Source: Thamnidium elegans (lineage: Eukaryota > Mucoromycota > Mucoromycetes > Mucorales > Mucoraceae). From it: a stretch of DNA of 64,000 nt. This document shows, piece after piece, positions 1 to 11,757 of this stretch (positions are counted from its first letter, which is position 1; each line of letters begins with the position of its first letter). Made by a program: the position numbers and the translations under genes. The notes below the pieces were generated by a model. It searched no databases. It saw only the letters and a list, made by a program, of their open reading frames with translations, and was not told where the DNA came from. The stretch is from NCBI GenBank assembly GCA_025201345.1, contig JAIXMG010000021.1, positions 468,501 to 532,500 on the forward strand. The letters are read 5' to 3'.

Positions 1-3000
1 GAGTTCATGAATTAATGTTTGAAGTCCTACACGAAGTTCATTATAGTCCTTGATAAGATCTTGAATAGTTACTGCAATTCCAGAAAAAAATTAATACACG
101 TTGGTTATAGTATAGCATCTGTATAATTTTACCTCTGCAAGCTTCTCTACAAACCTCCAAATCATTTACCAAATGATTGCTAATAGAAGGAAATTTTTCT
201 TCTACCATGGTACATAAAAAGTGTAACAATGTTGTATCATTGCTTGAAGCACGTGTATCTACTAATTTATTGATACTACTGACACGAATACCAAACGCGC
301 CACCCTGGAAGTTTGTACCGTTCAAGAAATTACCTACCATTAAAATAATCTATACGAAATAAATGTTTAGTATCACACACATGATACTTTCTTGATAAAT
401 TACTTACATTAAGAAGATCTTTGAAAGCCTCTGAGTCTTTTATACTGGTAGAAGCGTCCATAACATTTGTCATATTTCTTCCCAATTGAGTGATACGCTC
501 ATGGAAAGTAGTAACAAACAACATATTGCTAATACGTTCCTTGAATCGATCAATAGACATGATCTCGGCGCAAAATTGGTCTGGTTTAGAAAGACTTTGC
601 AGGTCTTCTTCGGGAGCGGTCTTCATAAACACAGATAATTTACCTAATTCATCATGCGATGGTGCATTCGCCAACAAGTTTCTTAAAAGTACTTCTGTAC
701 AAAACTTTTCATCCACTGCCAACAATTTCTTTTTAAAGTCGTTGAATGAAATATTTTTACATTTAGCAAGAACAGCAATACCTTTTTTTTTTTTAAAAAA
801 AAAACTGATTAACATATATTACTTATTTTTCTTAGCGACTTTTACTTACTGATATTATATGCCTTTCTAGAATCAATAATTGAAATTTCCGGTCTCTTTT
901 CTTTCTTTGCAAGTTTTTTACTAGCAACAACCTTTTGAGCAAACACTTCTTCCATACGGTTAAAAATACCTTCTACATCTAATAATTCTTCAAGTGCTTC
1001 ATCTTTATCTGCTGATGCTGCCGTTTTCCAAATCGTAGAACTGATATGGTTTGCATTTAATTTTTGCCATTGTAATTGTCGTGTCTTGACTGCAGGTAAA
1101 TGTTTTAATTGCTTACGAAGAGAAGCAACATTGATAGTTGGTCCCCCAGGAGCAAAGGGAGGTGGGGGAGGTGGTGGCGGTGTACCGGGAGATGATCCAG
1201 AACCTGGGGGTGGAGGAGGAGGGGGAGGTGGTGGTGGGGGCGAGGTACCTATAGTTGTTTGATATCTAGAGCCTGGTGGAGGAGGAGGTGGAGGAGGAGG
1301 TGGTGGTGGAGGGGAGGGTGATGCGCTGTCATTAGGAGAATAATTCGCAACATCTCTCGACATACCAGATGCAGGAGGCATTGGTGGTGGTGGAGGGGGA
1401 GGTGGTGGTGGGATAGCGGTGGAAGAGACAGAGCTGTTCGATGGAATGGGTATTGGCTGCTCTTGATCCCTTTTGGGTGCTTCTTCTTCTTCATTGATAG
1501 AATTAATCATCGATGAGAGCACATCATTATCGGTAATAGACGCGCTTCTATTCCCTTTCTTATTACTAGAATTGGAGCTTCTAGAAGGCTTTGGTGTATA
1601 AATATTCATATCAAATGAATCTTTTCTTCTGGGTAAGGATTCATCAGACGTATTGGTCTGTTCCAGTGGTATAGCTTCCGCATGAACATGTCTGCGACGA
1701 TTATTTGAACGTCTTACGGCAGAACCCATCAATGGCATGGTCCCTGGAAGCACAAAATCATTCAACCCACTACTTGATCCAAATTGTCGAGCAAGTTGTG
1801 ATTTAAATTCTTCTGTTAATCCAAGTGATACAGATTTATATTTATTTTTATCTGCTTCCGCATTTAAAAAGGTAGATGGAGTATCTTCTTTGGTATCTAT
1901 TTTTCGACTTTCCAATGAGTCTTGTGCACGGATTCTTCCAAAAGCAGTTCTAAGATCCTTCCTTGATATTACTACATCTCCTTCCAATTTAGAATCGTCG
2001 TCTCCTACTAATTTATAAAATTCGTCCAACTGTCTTTCGGCCTTTTCTAAACTAGCTTCGTAATCGCCCTGTAAGTCTCGTAGTTTTCGTTGTAGGGTTG
2101 AAATGGTATGTCTCGACATCCGTAATAGATCTTCAAGTGATACAGTCTTTTCCTTTAATTGGACTATCTCTAACGCATCTGTATATACATAAAAAAAAAG
2201 AGGGAGGTTAATTTAAAGCTGATAAATATATAAAAAACACACTTGCCTCCTTGGTGAGATAATTGTTGGCGTAATAAATCTCGCTCCCGTTCCAATTCAT
2301 CGTGACTAAGTTGCAAATCTTTAATATCTTCCAAAGTAGTTTTTAGTTGATCTTGATCAGCAAATTTGTTAATTAAATGTTGTACAGTAGTGGTATAATC
2401 TGCAGAAAAATCGTCGGCTAAACCTTTATGATCCAAAACAACTTGAGCGACCAAATTATCAATGATTTGAAAGTACCTTGATTTTAAACCAGTTTCTTCA
2501 TTGTTGACCAGCAACAAATGTTGTAGACAGCTTAAAAAAAAATCGTAACCTCGTGTACCTTCAACGCTTGATAAAATACATTCAAATACATCGCGTGGAT
2601 CGTTTTGATCACTCAATACATGTTCGTGATACATTTCCATAATTTCATCTTGATCACTTTCAGCTAGTGACTTGAATTCTCTTACTTGACGGTCAACATG
2701 TTCATCACATAATTCATTCATTTTTTCCATAATTCTTTCTAATCCTGATGCGTTCATTTGATTTCGCAAGTGAATTCTTATTTCTGGGTCTTCAACCACA
2801 TTGATAATTGCGTTGGCTAAAATCATGTTGTACAACTATAAGGTATTTAGCATTCGATTACAGGTGGATAAAAAAAGAAACTTACAGCGTATTCAGTCAA
2901 TTGGTTATCTGGTGAACCGTACGCAGCCATTCGTTTAAAGTCATCACTTGCACCAACCATACTACCCATTCTACCTCTACCACCCAATGTAGTTTCAAGT

Positions 3001-4229
3001 TCATATAACCAAGCATCAAATCTACCTAAACCTCTTTGTTTATCACGTAAATTATCCATTGCTTTCAATACTAAATCTTGACCAATCGGTACTTCATAGT
3101 AACACATAAACACTAATACTTCACACACAAGTCTACGAGAATTGATGGATGGAGAAATAATACATTGTACAATTTGTTCAACGCATTGAGGATGTTTTAA
3201 TGCCTCTCGTGCGCCCACCTAAAAGGTACAAATTCCCATAATTAGTTGATTTCCAATAGGTTCTGTGTAATGTCACTTACTCTATTGTTTAACAATGCTT
3301 TGAAACATTTTAAAAGATCTGCTTCTACAGACAAGTTCAATTCTTGTCTTGGTACTAATATTATTACCTCAACTAATGAATTCATTTTTTTTTATTGTTA
3401 CTTACTTGTGTTTATTTTTATTGAACGCTTTTAATAAACCAGTGATGACTTGTAATCCTTCCATATCAATAAACTGTCGTACCCAACTAACACACAAAAA
3501 AATAAATATAAAAAGATCATACTTACTGCACACACACGAATGCTTACCTTAGTGGCATAGTTCTTAAACCAACCGCAAGATGAGAAACAACTTTTATATT
3601 GAGACCTTTTGACATATCTGATAATTTTTTAACATAATATTCTGGTCCTTTATTTTCAGTTTGATGATGATCCATTTTTTTATCAGAGCCACCTCTTCTG
3701 GAGGGTGTAGTGACCACATTATTGTCGAATTGAATATCTTGACCTACCATTAATCTCTTTTTATCCATAGGAAATGAAGACATTTTTAAACGATCATTGT
3801 TATTATGAATGCCTCTTCTTGTCTATAGTTGTTTTGTTTGTATAAATAAAGAGTAAAAAAAAACATAGCTAATTGACAACACTTTACCAACATTTTTTCA
3901 AAAAATTCTTCTACTTCCGCTTCAGTCATTGTGTCTACATTAGTGAATTCACCATCAGTACTTGGTATAGAAGAAGATTGAGAGCTTCTTATGGACGAGC
4001 CTTCTACTAAACGACCTACCCCTGGACTGGGTTTATAAAAATGATACTCTCAAATATATATTTTTGTTTATAACTTAGACATACCTGATGCAAAATAGTC
4101 ATCAGCTGGATGAAGAACAGGGCTTTTAGGTGAATGAGGTGTTGTTGTAAAAGGTGGTGTAATCGAAGTTGTCACTATTTGTTCATTCTTTTTCTTTCCC
4201 TTTGATTTGCCTCGGTTAAAGAGGTCCAT
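1..4229 (-). CDS. Diaphanous/Bni1-type formin, 3' end cut off by window edge
   Basis: Actin-nucleating formin acting at polarity sites and septa. Start chosen at the ATG on 4229 because the spliced N-terminus runs on without stops. First exons: 4229-4085, 4021-3888, 3822-3548, then further exons to position 1. Domains in order: a short basic N-terminus; GBD/FH3 (Rho-binding and armadillo-like, roughly 3750-2230, including the PEYYVKKL motif); a coiled coil near 2120-1950; an FH1 region at about 1440-1150 with several runs of 8-13 prolines (profilin binding); and FH2, from about 1130 to the edge, with the hallmark GNFLNGTNFQGGAFG stretch near 320-280. The FH2 end and any DAD autoregulatory tail lie outside the window. 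It reads in tandem with the prefoldin gene just upstream. Several short peptides open on the other strand here are shadows. Confidence 0.93.
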
Positions 4230-4425
4230 TTTATATTTATTAATTTTTTTTTAAAAAAAAACGAGATGGAAAAGAAAGAAAGAGAGGAAAAAAAAATTTA
4301 AGAAAAAAAAAAAGGAGTTGGATACACACACATAATATATATATACACGCAAACGCTGACAAAAAGAAATACACATTATACTCGCAGTCATTAAATAGTT
4401 CCGCTTGTAATTTAAAACCTCTTTA

Positions 4426-5221
4426 TTACTTTTGTTGCTCTTGCATTTTGTCTTGCATAACATTAACAATGGCTATTATTTAAATATCAGATTATTAGTA
4501 AACCTTAAATCAATTTAGATTTTTTGTTCAATTACCTCTTAATGTACTTTGCTTATCAGTAATTGTCTTTTCAAGTGTGCCGAGGTTGTTTTTAACATAT
4601 CCAACTTTATCATTATAAAACTTGGATGCATCTCCGACAGACTAATTGCAATTATTAGTTACCATATTTATATATCGACACATCTTTATTTTTACCTTTT
4701 CAACGTAATAACCGGTGCCGACATCAACAATCACTTTGCTCACGTTACTTAATTTACCTGGAACATAGAGGTAAAATTAAAGGTTAAGGATAAAATAAAA
4801 AAAATAAAGGGGTCAATATTAGCTTTTTTTTTTTTTTTTTTTTTTTTCAGTTGTAAAAAGGATATAGATGAAGTAAGAGGTACGAGAATGGTCTTGTCTA
4901 AATTAAATTAAATAAAAACGCGACATTGTCTATTAATAAAAATAAAAAAAACTTTCATCTCGTTATATATTTTTTACCATCGGCTTTTTCGACCTTTAAT
5001 GCATCAACACTTTCGGCACAATCAGTGAATCGTCCTTGAACATTCTTAAGTTTGCTATAAGATTGAGTCAAATGGTTTAATTCCTATTCAAATTTAATGT
5101 TAGTTATATGTTTTAATCATCATCAGATAAACAGTACTTCTTCTAATTGACCCTTGACTTGTTGAAGAGAATTCATATCGAGATCAGCAATATTGACCTG
5201 TTGTTGTTGCGCTTGTGACAT
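4426..5221 (-). CDS. GIM5: Prefoldin subunit 5 (Gim5/PFDN5)
   Basis: Alpha-type subunit of the hexameric prefoldin chaperone, which hands nascent actin and tubulin to the cytosolic chaperonin CCT. Exons 5221-5138, 5083-4978, 4897-4866, 4770-4696, 4641-4536 and 4472-4426 sum to 450 nt, a 149-aa protein of normal family length. Two coiled-coil helices flank the conserved beta-hairpin segment, in which LVPLTSS-LYVPGKL and [13 protein letters not shown] are diagnostic. The third exon is only 32 nt. The intron between exons 3 and 4 has no GT-AG solution. It instead has U12-type AT-AC ends and exactly restores the conserved TSS-LYVPGKL junction. The other four introns are ordinary GT-AG. Confidence 0.95.
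4771..4865 (-). other. U12-type AT-AC intron in prefoldin subunit 5
   Basis: The 95-nt intron begins ATATCCTTTT on the minus strand, matching the minor-spliceosome 5' splice site (ATATCCTT). It contains TCCTTAAC (4790-4783), the canonical U12 branch-site motif, about 13 nt before its end, within the usual 10-20 nt window, and it ends in AC. Removal joins CTTACTTCATCT to CTCTATGTTCCA in phase 0 and rebuilds the family-conserved LTSSLYVPGKL. A run of about 20 adenines (minus strand) lies inside. No GT-AG pair gives this junction. Confidence 0.9.
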
Positions 5222-5680
5222 GGTGTGATGTAATTGATCTATAGGAGGAAACAAGGGAAAATATAAACCACTGCTATGATTTTTTTTTTTTGTTATTTTT
5301 TTCTTTTTTTTTTGGAGTCAGATTTTGTCTTTTTTTTTTTTGCCATGGTGACGACTAGCCTCTTTGACATATTGGTGTTTCCAAGGCAACCATACATATC
5401 ACTGGCATTGTAAACGGGTCTCTATTGTAATTGCATTTTTTTTTTTTTTTTTTGACAGGATAAGGGTCAAATGACAATTACCCACATTGAAAATGATCCA
5501 AAAATTGACATTTTTTTTGAAAAAAAGAAATGATTTAAAGAAGTATAATATATATATTTTATAAATAACGGGGTTTTTTTTCTTTCTTTTTTTATAACAA
5601 ACATAATAAAAACATTGAATAGGTGTTCAACGTGATATATAATTTTCTTTTTATGGTTGATAAGTGTAATAAGAAACTGT
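5222..5680. other. Intergenic, T-tract-rich, between COX5 and GIM5
   Basis: Contains four T-runs of 9-18 nt (around 5281, 5305, 5330 and 5437) that read as A-runs on the coding strand. It covers the COX5 3' region and the GIM5 promoter. I see no RNA gene or coding exon. Confidence 0.6.
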
Positions 5681-6345
5681 TTATTTGCTGACAACATAAC
5701 CAGTTCCCTTGTATCCTTCTGAGGAAATACCAGAGATAGGGTTGGAGTTTTGGCTCTTGAGGTACTCGTTGGTAGCTTCCTCCCATTCCTTGGAGACGGT
5801 ATGAGGCTTCTCTTGACCTATGGATTTATCAAAATTTAGTTAATAAATTCCCTTTTATTTTCTATACCCCCCACAATGTAAAATAACCGCCGTCACCCCC
5901 CGACAAATAATAATAATAATAATACTTTACCACCAAGACGGATAGCATAGAAGAGAGCACCAGAGGCAGCAAGGACACCGATAACACCGGTAAGGACCTT
6001 CATACCATGACCGGGCTTGGTCAAAGGTTCACGGGGACCGTGAGCACCAAAGGCAATATAATCTATATTTTTTTTAAAAAAATTATTTGATTAGATGATT
6101 CAAATATACAATGAAGTGATCGTATGCTATATCTTACAGGCAGCCTTCTTCTCATCGAGAGAGAGAGCCTTCCAGTCACCCTTTTGGGCTTCCTCGAGTT
6201 GCTTAGCAATGGTGTTTTGTTCAGCAGTGGAAAGAGTCTTCCAACGAGATTCAAGGTTTTGAACAGCAACATTGGAAGAAGCGTTACGACGTTGAATGAC
6301 ACGAGCGGCGCCAACACGGGTACGGGTAGCAACAGTACGGAGCAT
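5681..6345 (-). CDS. COX5: Cytochrome c oxidase subunit IV (fungal Cox5), mitochondrial
   Basis: Nuclear-encoded structural and regulatory subunit of respiratory complex IV in the mitochondrial inner membrane. Exons 6345-6138, 6062-5931 and 5817-5681 give 158 aa. The N-terminal 25 residues are Arg/Ala/Thr-rich without acidic residues, a mitochondrial presequence. The matrix part carries the family segments RWKTLSTAEQ, QKGDWKALSLDEKKAA and YYIAFGAHGPREPLTKPG. One transmembrane helix (VLTGVIGVLAASGALFYA) follows, then the intermembrane-space tail ending in VVSK. Exon 1 splices inside a Tyr codon. The 270 nt downstream are T-rich with no gene. Confidence 0.95.
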
Positions 6346-7464
6346 GTTTAATAAAAGTTTTTTTTTTTAATAAAGAGAGGGGAGGAAAGAAAAAAGAACA
6401 AGCGGTGTTTTTCTTGTGGTTATTTTTTTTTCGATCTTTTTTTTTTCCATTCCCTATTACCCCCGCCCAACTTTTTAAAAATTATCAACCCATTGTCAGT
6501 GATGAGAGACGTCATTCGTATGGTTTAGTACTCCGCCGTAAGGTCTTGACGCTGAAATGTACTTCTTAAACCTTGCATTTATGTCTTAATTACTTTGATA
6601 GTGTGCACCTTTTAAAATATAGTATTACGCGTAAAACTTTTTTTTATTGCATTTGAATCGATTGCAATGTTTAAGAGCGCGTATTCTACGCTTAAAATAA
6701 TCAAGTTTTTTTTTGTATACTTGGTAGTCGTACGATAACGTCAAATATATAAAATTAGTACTACAATCGAAACATGCTCTATATACTTTCTAGTCACCTA
6801 CAGTAAGTTTAGTTAGAAACTACTCAAAAGCGATTTTTATATAAACGAGTGCTAGATAAAATAGTACGTAAATTTTGCTATTCCATCTTTCCCTTAGGTG
6901 TGATCAATTGAGATATTTTGAAGTAATTTGACAGAAGCACCTAAATATTTCTAACCATCTTTTTATTACTTCAATAATTGAATTAAACGCTTTTTCTACA
7001 TCTTCGAGATACATTCTTATATTGTCTTTACTTTGAAAGACAGGGGATTTTCCAAATATTATACTTTCGAAATAATATAAGGCCGAAAAAAATTCGGAAT
7101 ACTTCATTGAAGTTGAACTCTTTGTTTGTATTCAGCCAAGTAATTCGAAGTAAGTTTCAATTTTGAAAGGTAAATATTTGCAGTGATTTATTATTACGAT
7201 TATCACTTTTAAAACAAAATGACAGAATTTTGATTTATTTTTACCTAAAACTTTTTACTCTTACATTATATCGCAATATATTTCTTCTTCTCTAGTATGC
7301 TTTATTCAAGGGTGGCCGAAATCTGGAAGAATTCGAACATATCCTTATTTCGGACAGAGGACGGGATAAATATATATCCAGCAATAAAAATGCCGTACAA
7401 GTATTAAATGCCCTGTATTGACAGAGTCAGTTATAAAAATAAAGATTTAATAATAGTAAAACTG

Positions 7465-8960
7465 TTCCTAAGGGGAAAAGCAAAAGAGTAAGAAAAGCAA
7501 CTGTTAAAGAAAAAAGATCAGCTTGAAAATCACCGAGATATCGCAGTATAAACAATCGCTCACATAAGAAATCACTGCTAACTTTACCAGCTATAAGAAA
7601 TAATGGTCTTTAATTTATTAAAAAACAGAAAACGCGTTTCAGACCCAAGTTGTATAATACAAAATAGTTGTTTCGAATACATCTTTGATAAAAAAAATTA
7701 AAAACATACTTTTTTGTTTTTTTTTTTCGATTTTCATTTTTGGGGGTCAACCCCTTTTGTTTTTTGGCCAGAAATCACGGTTTTTTTATGATTACTATGG
7801 ATCTAATTTGCCTTTCTTTGTGGAAAAAACAAGAATAGTAACGTACTCTTTTAGACGCATTTAATCCATTTTAAATAAAATTTTTAATTCAAAAATTGAA
7901 AGAGTAATCACTGTTTAAAATAACTTTTTTTTTGGAAAAAATGACACGCGTTTTTTGTGTAACAATTTTTCTTGATTTTTTCTTTTACGTGATTACATAA
8001 AATATATTTTCCTATTACTTTTTTTGGTCATAGCAAAGATTATAGATCTTTAAAAACCCTTTAATGTTTATTTAAAAATAAAAGTGCTACAACTAAAACT
8101 GAGCGAGAAAACACGCTTTAAAGAAAACGCTATTTTAAGTTCCGCTTAACTCAAATTTTAGTAAAAAAAAAACGTCTTTAAACGTTGATCGCTCGCTCAG
8201 TGTTTTTAGTAAAAATATACTTTTAGGTGAATTAAATGCTCCTAAAAGAGCACTTTATTATCATTGGATTTTTCACAAAGAAAAGCAAAGTAGATCGGGA
8301 ATAATTGCGAAAAATCTGAGAAAAAAAATCGAAAAACAAAAGGGGTTGACCCCCCAAAATGATCAAAAATGGCCAAAAATGAACAGCCGAAAAAAAATAG
8401 AAAAAATTGAGAAAAATATAAAATAACAAGCGGTTTGCAATATTTGATGTTAAAGACAATGCCTTGACGACTAACTTTCACTAAGTAGCTTAGGCAAAAG
8501 AACCATTTCCTGACTTTTAATTATACACAGAAAACACCTTATTTTAAACATTAATAAAATTACTTTTTTAGAAATGATGCCTGAATATTCGTATAAAAAC
8601 AAATGTTTTAAAAAGGATAATGGACAAATAACAATGAATTATAACACTTGAGCTAGTTCTTAACATTTTCTAAGCTACTGTAAAGAAAAATATGTTGTGT
8701 ATCTTGTTTTACAAGAGCTCAAACATTAGAGTAATTTTGAGTCCTATTAAAAAAATATTGTTGTTAATTAAAAGACTACAGAGCTATGTATTAAAATGAC
8801 ACATAATTAATTACTATGCATACTTTATTTAATTATATTATCTCTATCAATCATTATCCTTTGTTTAGTTATGAATAAAAATGGTAGATAATATACTTTT
8901 AAAGGCTAGAAGCTTTCATACAATTTCTTCATAAATGAAATAAAACACATCTCAAAATTA
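7465..8960 (+). repeat. Foldback repeat family A, copy 1
   Basis: Recurs near 30110-31640 (same orientation) and 54290-55800 (opposite). It is an imperfect nested palindrome. A block near 7740-7770 (GGGGGTCAACCCCTTTTG) pairs with 8336-8360 (CAAAAGGGGTTGACCCCCC). 7783-7890 pairs with 8215-8320. The innermost arms ACTGAGCGAG (about 8099) and CTCGCTCAGT (about 8192) also pair. No transposase frame is present, so it looks like a non-autonomous element or relic. Confidence 0.85.
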
Positions 8961-10062
8961 GTTTAAAACTTCCTTTTTATTATCAGTTATAAAGTTATTT
9001 TCATACTGCATTCTCTTTGATATTTGGCTGGTAGCTTACTTCGTATTTAAGCCATTAATAGTAATATGTTTAATTATAGCCTCAAGCTTTTTATCTACCG
9101 CTAAACATATAACCTTTTTTTATCTCAAAAATAGTGAGAGAAGAATAAAAAGTAGAGAAAAAATGACAAACGGATCGTAAAACCTCGAGAATGTATTACT
9201 TATTAAGGTACGACAAAGAGTAAAAACCTGCCTCTCTAGAAAACTACGCACCATCTGTGAACAATCCGTATTCAAACAACTGATTTTTTTTTGAAAGCCA
9301 GCTAAAAGAAAGAAAAAAGGTGACCGAAGTACTATAGAGCAGCCTCCAGTAATAGTTCATAAAACATATTTAGAGTTACAGTACTGCAAGTCATTTTTAA
9401 TGGCGCCATAATATGGTAATAATAAAAAGATTTTTATGGTAATAATAAAGTTTTTTTTTTAAGCTCGTGACATTTATTCAAGATCGACGAGTACTTTTCG
9501 CTACAACAAAAGATCTGATTAGTAGCTTTTTCTAAGCATACACTGTGTAACATAAACGGATCAGTAGGGTTTTTTTTTTCAATTAAAATCTCTTGATCAC
9601 TAAACAACTTTAAAAGGAAGATACAAGTCTCCCATTGGTCTGGTGTGCCACCATTTGAAACATGATTTTCAGTATCCCTAAATCAATAAGGCAATTGAAA
9701 TATATGCTAACGTGCTCGCTATACAGACTAGTTTATATTAACTGATCAGCATGGTCTATATATCCGTTAAAATAATATTGCCTGTCATCTATATAAAATA
9801 TTGAACGGCTATTCGGTATACCAGATCTTGCGGATCTTTAACTTTGATTGCATTCTTTTATATCTTTTATAATAAACAATTTTAAAAAAATAAAAATATA
9901 AACTAGCAATAGTATTCGTTAATTGCCATAATAGATCGACTCACATTTTTCTAGCATTTTTGGAATTATTGTAACCTCCATTAAATTATATAAATATCAA
10001 CAGTAAATGAAACAAATTTATGTATAGAGTATAAAAATGTTGGCATAAACTGTATTTTAAAC

Positions 10063-10071
10063 ATCAGATAA
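10063..10071 (+). promoter_or_regulatory. Iron-type GATA site ATCAGATAA upstream of the Fet4-like gene
   Basis: Exact match to ATCWGATAA, the extended GATA consensus bound by fungal iron-sensing repressors (Urbs1, SreA, Fep1, Sre1). It lies 139-147 nt before the ATG of the iron permease. A second, inverted match lies 92 nt closer. Sequence match is direct; regulation is inferred. Confidence 0.6.
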
Positions 10072-10158
10072 TTAAAATCGAGCCAGTTTTTTCGCTTAAA
10101 GGAAAACCAGATTGTTAATTTGAAATAATTATAAAAAAAAGTATATAAGTGGCTGGTG

Positions 10159-10167
10159 TTATCAGAT
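10159..10167 (-). promoter_or_regulatory. Iron-type GATA site ATCTGATAA, proximal
   Basis: Minus-strand match to RATCWGATAA (AATCTGATAA), 43-51 nt before the ATG at 10210 and directly downstream of a TATA-like GTATATAAG at 10141. A repressor bound here would overlap the core promoter. Confidence 0.6.
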
Positions 10168-10209
10168 TATTTAAAAATATACAAAAAACTTTATATACTT
10201 TAAAAAATA

Positions 10210-11757
10210 ATGAGTTTACTATACAGAACAAAAGAAGCTTTCTGCGCTCCTGGTCGACAAAGGATTATTGAATTCGCTGCTCCAACTCAAACCGTAACAA
10301 AATCAAGTTCATACAGTGACATTTCTGAAAGGATTGCCCAAGATTCCAATTTATTTAATCCTGAAAAACCGAAATCGAAAGGTGGTCGTATCTTTGACAA
10401 TGTCACCCAACGTGCCGGTTCTCTCATTACGTTTATGATCACTTTACTTATTCTGGCTGTTTGGGCTGTCGTAGGTATTATCTTGGGAGCTCCCGAAATT
10501 TGGCAAATCATTATGCAAAATGGTGGTTCTATTCAATGTTATATCTCAGATACTCTATTAATGCGTCAACAACAAAACCATTGTTATAAGTTATTAACAA
10601 TCATCTCTCAACTTCGATCTAGAAATGCTACTGTGGCTCGATTAGTTCATGATCCTGAATTGCACAATAATGCTCCCATGGTAGATAAAGAATCTATTGA
10701 TCAATGCTCTATCGAAGAAGCTAAACTTGAGAATGCCATCAACTTGCCTAACGAATTTTGGTTTGACAAGTGTTGTAATTGGGTCTCTATGGCTGTAGGT
10801 TCTATTTATGCTTTGATTTTCTATTGGGCTGGTATTCTTGTCTGGGTTGGTCTTGGTCCCATGATGGAATTCTCTGATTTATGGCAACTTTATATTAATA
10901 CTGCTGTTGCTGTCGAACTTACATTTACCTCCATGTTTTTACAAAATATTCGTCGCCGTCACATGGAATATCTTGAAAAGTGTCTTCGATCTATTATGAG
11001 AACCGATTGTGAATTGGAAATTATCCTTCGTAGACATTCCGGTGATAACAAAATTAATCCAGTCATTACAATTCTTCCTCATCCTGTTACTCGTTCTATT
11101 AGAGCTATCGATTACTACGGTGATATTATTGGTTCTGGTATCGGTGTTACTGTTTCTACTTGCGTATTTGCTGTTTGGCTTAGTATTGGTGACGTTATGG
11201 CCTGGAGTGACGATTGGTGGCTCATTATCGGTACATATACTGGTTTAGTAGGCTTTATTGATGGTTTTGTGTTGAGAAATGTATACTTTCGTGAAGATGT
11301 TATCTTGGATGAGCAGTTTGATGTTCTTGCTCAAGCAGATGATGCGTTGTTCCAATACTTGAATGTACCTCTTCCTACAAAACCTGTCGAACAAAGATCT
11401 TCTTTAATTACAAGAATCAGTAATTATATGGGTGTCCTCTGTGCTAAATCATTTGCTGTATTGGTTTCAATTCTTATTGTGCTTGCCCTTATGGGTGTTG
11501 CAAGTAGTATGGGATGGAACCAAACCGGTCAGCTTTTATGTAATACACCTACCATGATTATCGAAGGTTTCTTACTAATTGTATTGATTCAAGCACATAA
11601 CCTCAGTAACATGAAGCGTCGTATTCAATTAAGAGATATTTTGGTTCGTAGAATTACGTTACTTCAATACGCTAAAAATGTCACTGGTATGACATTAAAT
11701 GAAAATGATACTGTCAAGTTCGCCATCAATTTAAAAAAGGCCGACACCGAAAATTAA
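10210..11757 (+). CDS. FET4: Fet4-type low-affinity iron/divalent metal permease
   Basis: Plasma-membrane transporter for Fe(II) and, in characterised fungi, also Zn and Cu. Uninterrupted 515-aa frame. The cytosolic N-terminus (about 60 aa) is followed by the family hallmark: FDNVTQRAGS, a membrane helix (about residues 70-95), then WQIIMQNGGSIQCYISDTLL and MRQQ. Further hydrophobic segments lie near residues 195-220, 235-255, 318-340, 345-365, 415-440 and 450-470. This fits the low-affinity iron permease family, in which two similar halves each carry the WQ..(M/L)Q-type motif; the second half here is more diverged. It is intronless, unlike most neighbours. Two perfect iron-GATA consensus sites in the 150 nt upstream suggest repression under iron excess. 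Confidence 0.93.
   Translation: MSLLYRTKEAFCAPGRQRIIEFAAPTQTVTKSSSYSDISERIAQDSNLFNPEKPKSKGGRIFDNVTQRAGSLITFMITLLILAVWAVVGIILGAPEIWQIIMQNGGSIQCYISDTLLMRQQQNHCYKLLTIISQLRSRNATVARLVHDPELHNNAPMVDKESIDQCSIEEAKLENAINLPNEFWFDKCCNWVSMAVGSIYALIFYWAGILVWVGLGPMMEFSDLWQLYINTAVAVELTFTSMFLQNIRRRHMEYLEKCLRSIMRTDCELEIILRRHSGDNKINPVITILPHPVTRSIRAIDYYGDIIGSGIGVTVSTCVFAVWLSIGDVMAWSDDWWLIIGTYTGLVGFIDGFVLRNVYFREDVILDEQFDVLAQADDALFQYLNVPLPTKPVEQRSSLITRISNYMGVLCAKSFAVLVSILIVLALMGVASSMGWNQTGQLLCNTPTMIIEGFLLIVLIQAHNLSNMKRRIQLRDILVRRITLLQYAKNVTGMTLNENDTVKFAINLKKADTEN

Larger units (their letters stand above)
6346..10209. other. 3.9-kb gene-poor region carrying a foldback repeat
   Basis: No open frame here resembles a protein; the longest (6904-7107 and 8232-8481, minus) are AT-rich shadows, the second lying inside a repeat. 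The region contains repeat family A copy 1 (about 7465-8960), a possible degenerate repeat terminus near 7300-7360, and AT-rich unique sequence. The last 200 nt form the promoter of the Fet4-like gene. Confidence 0.7.
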
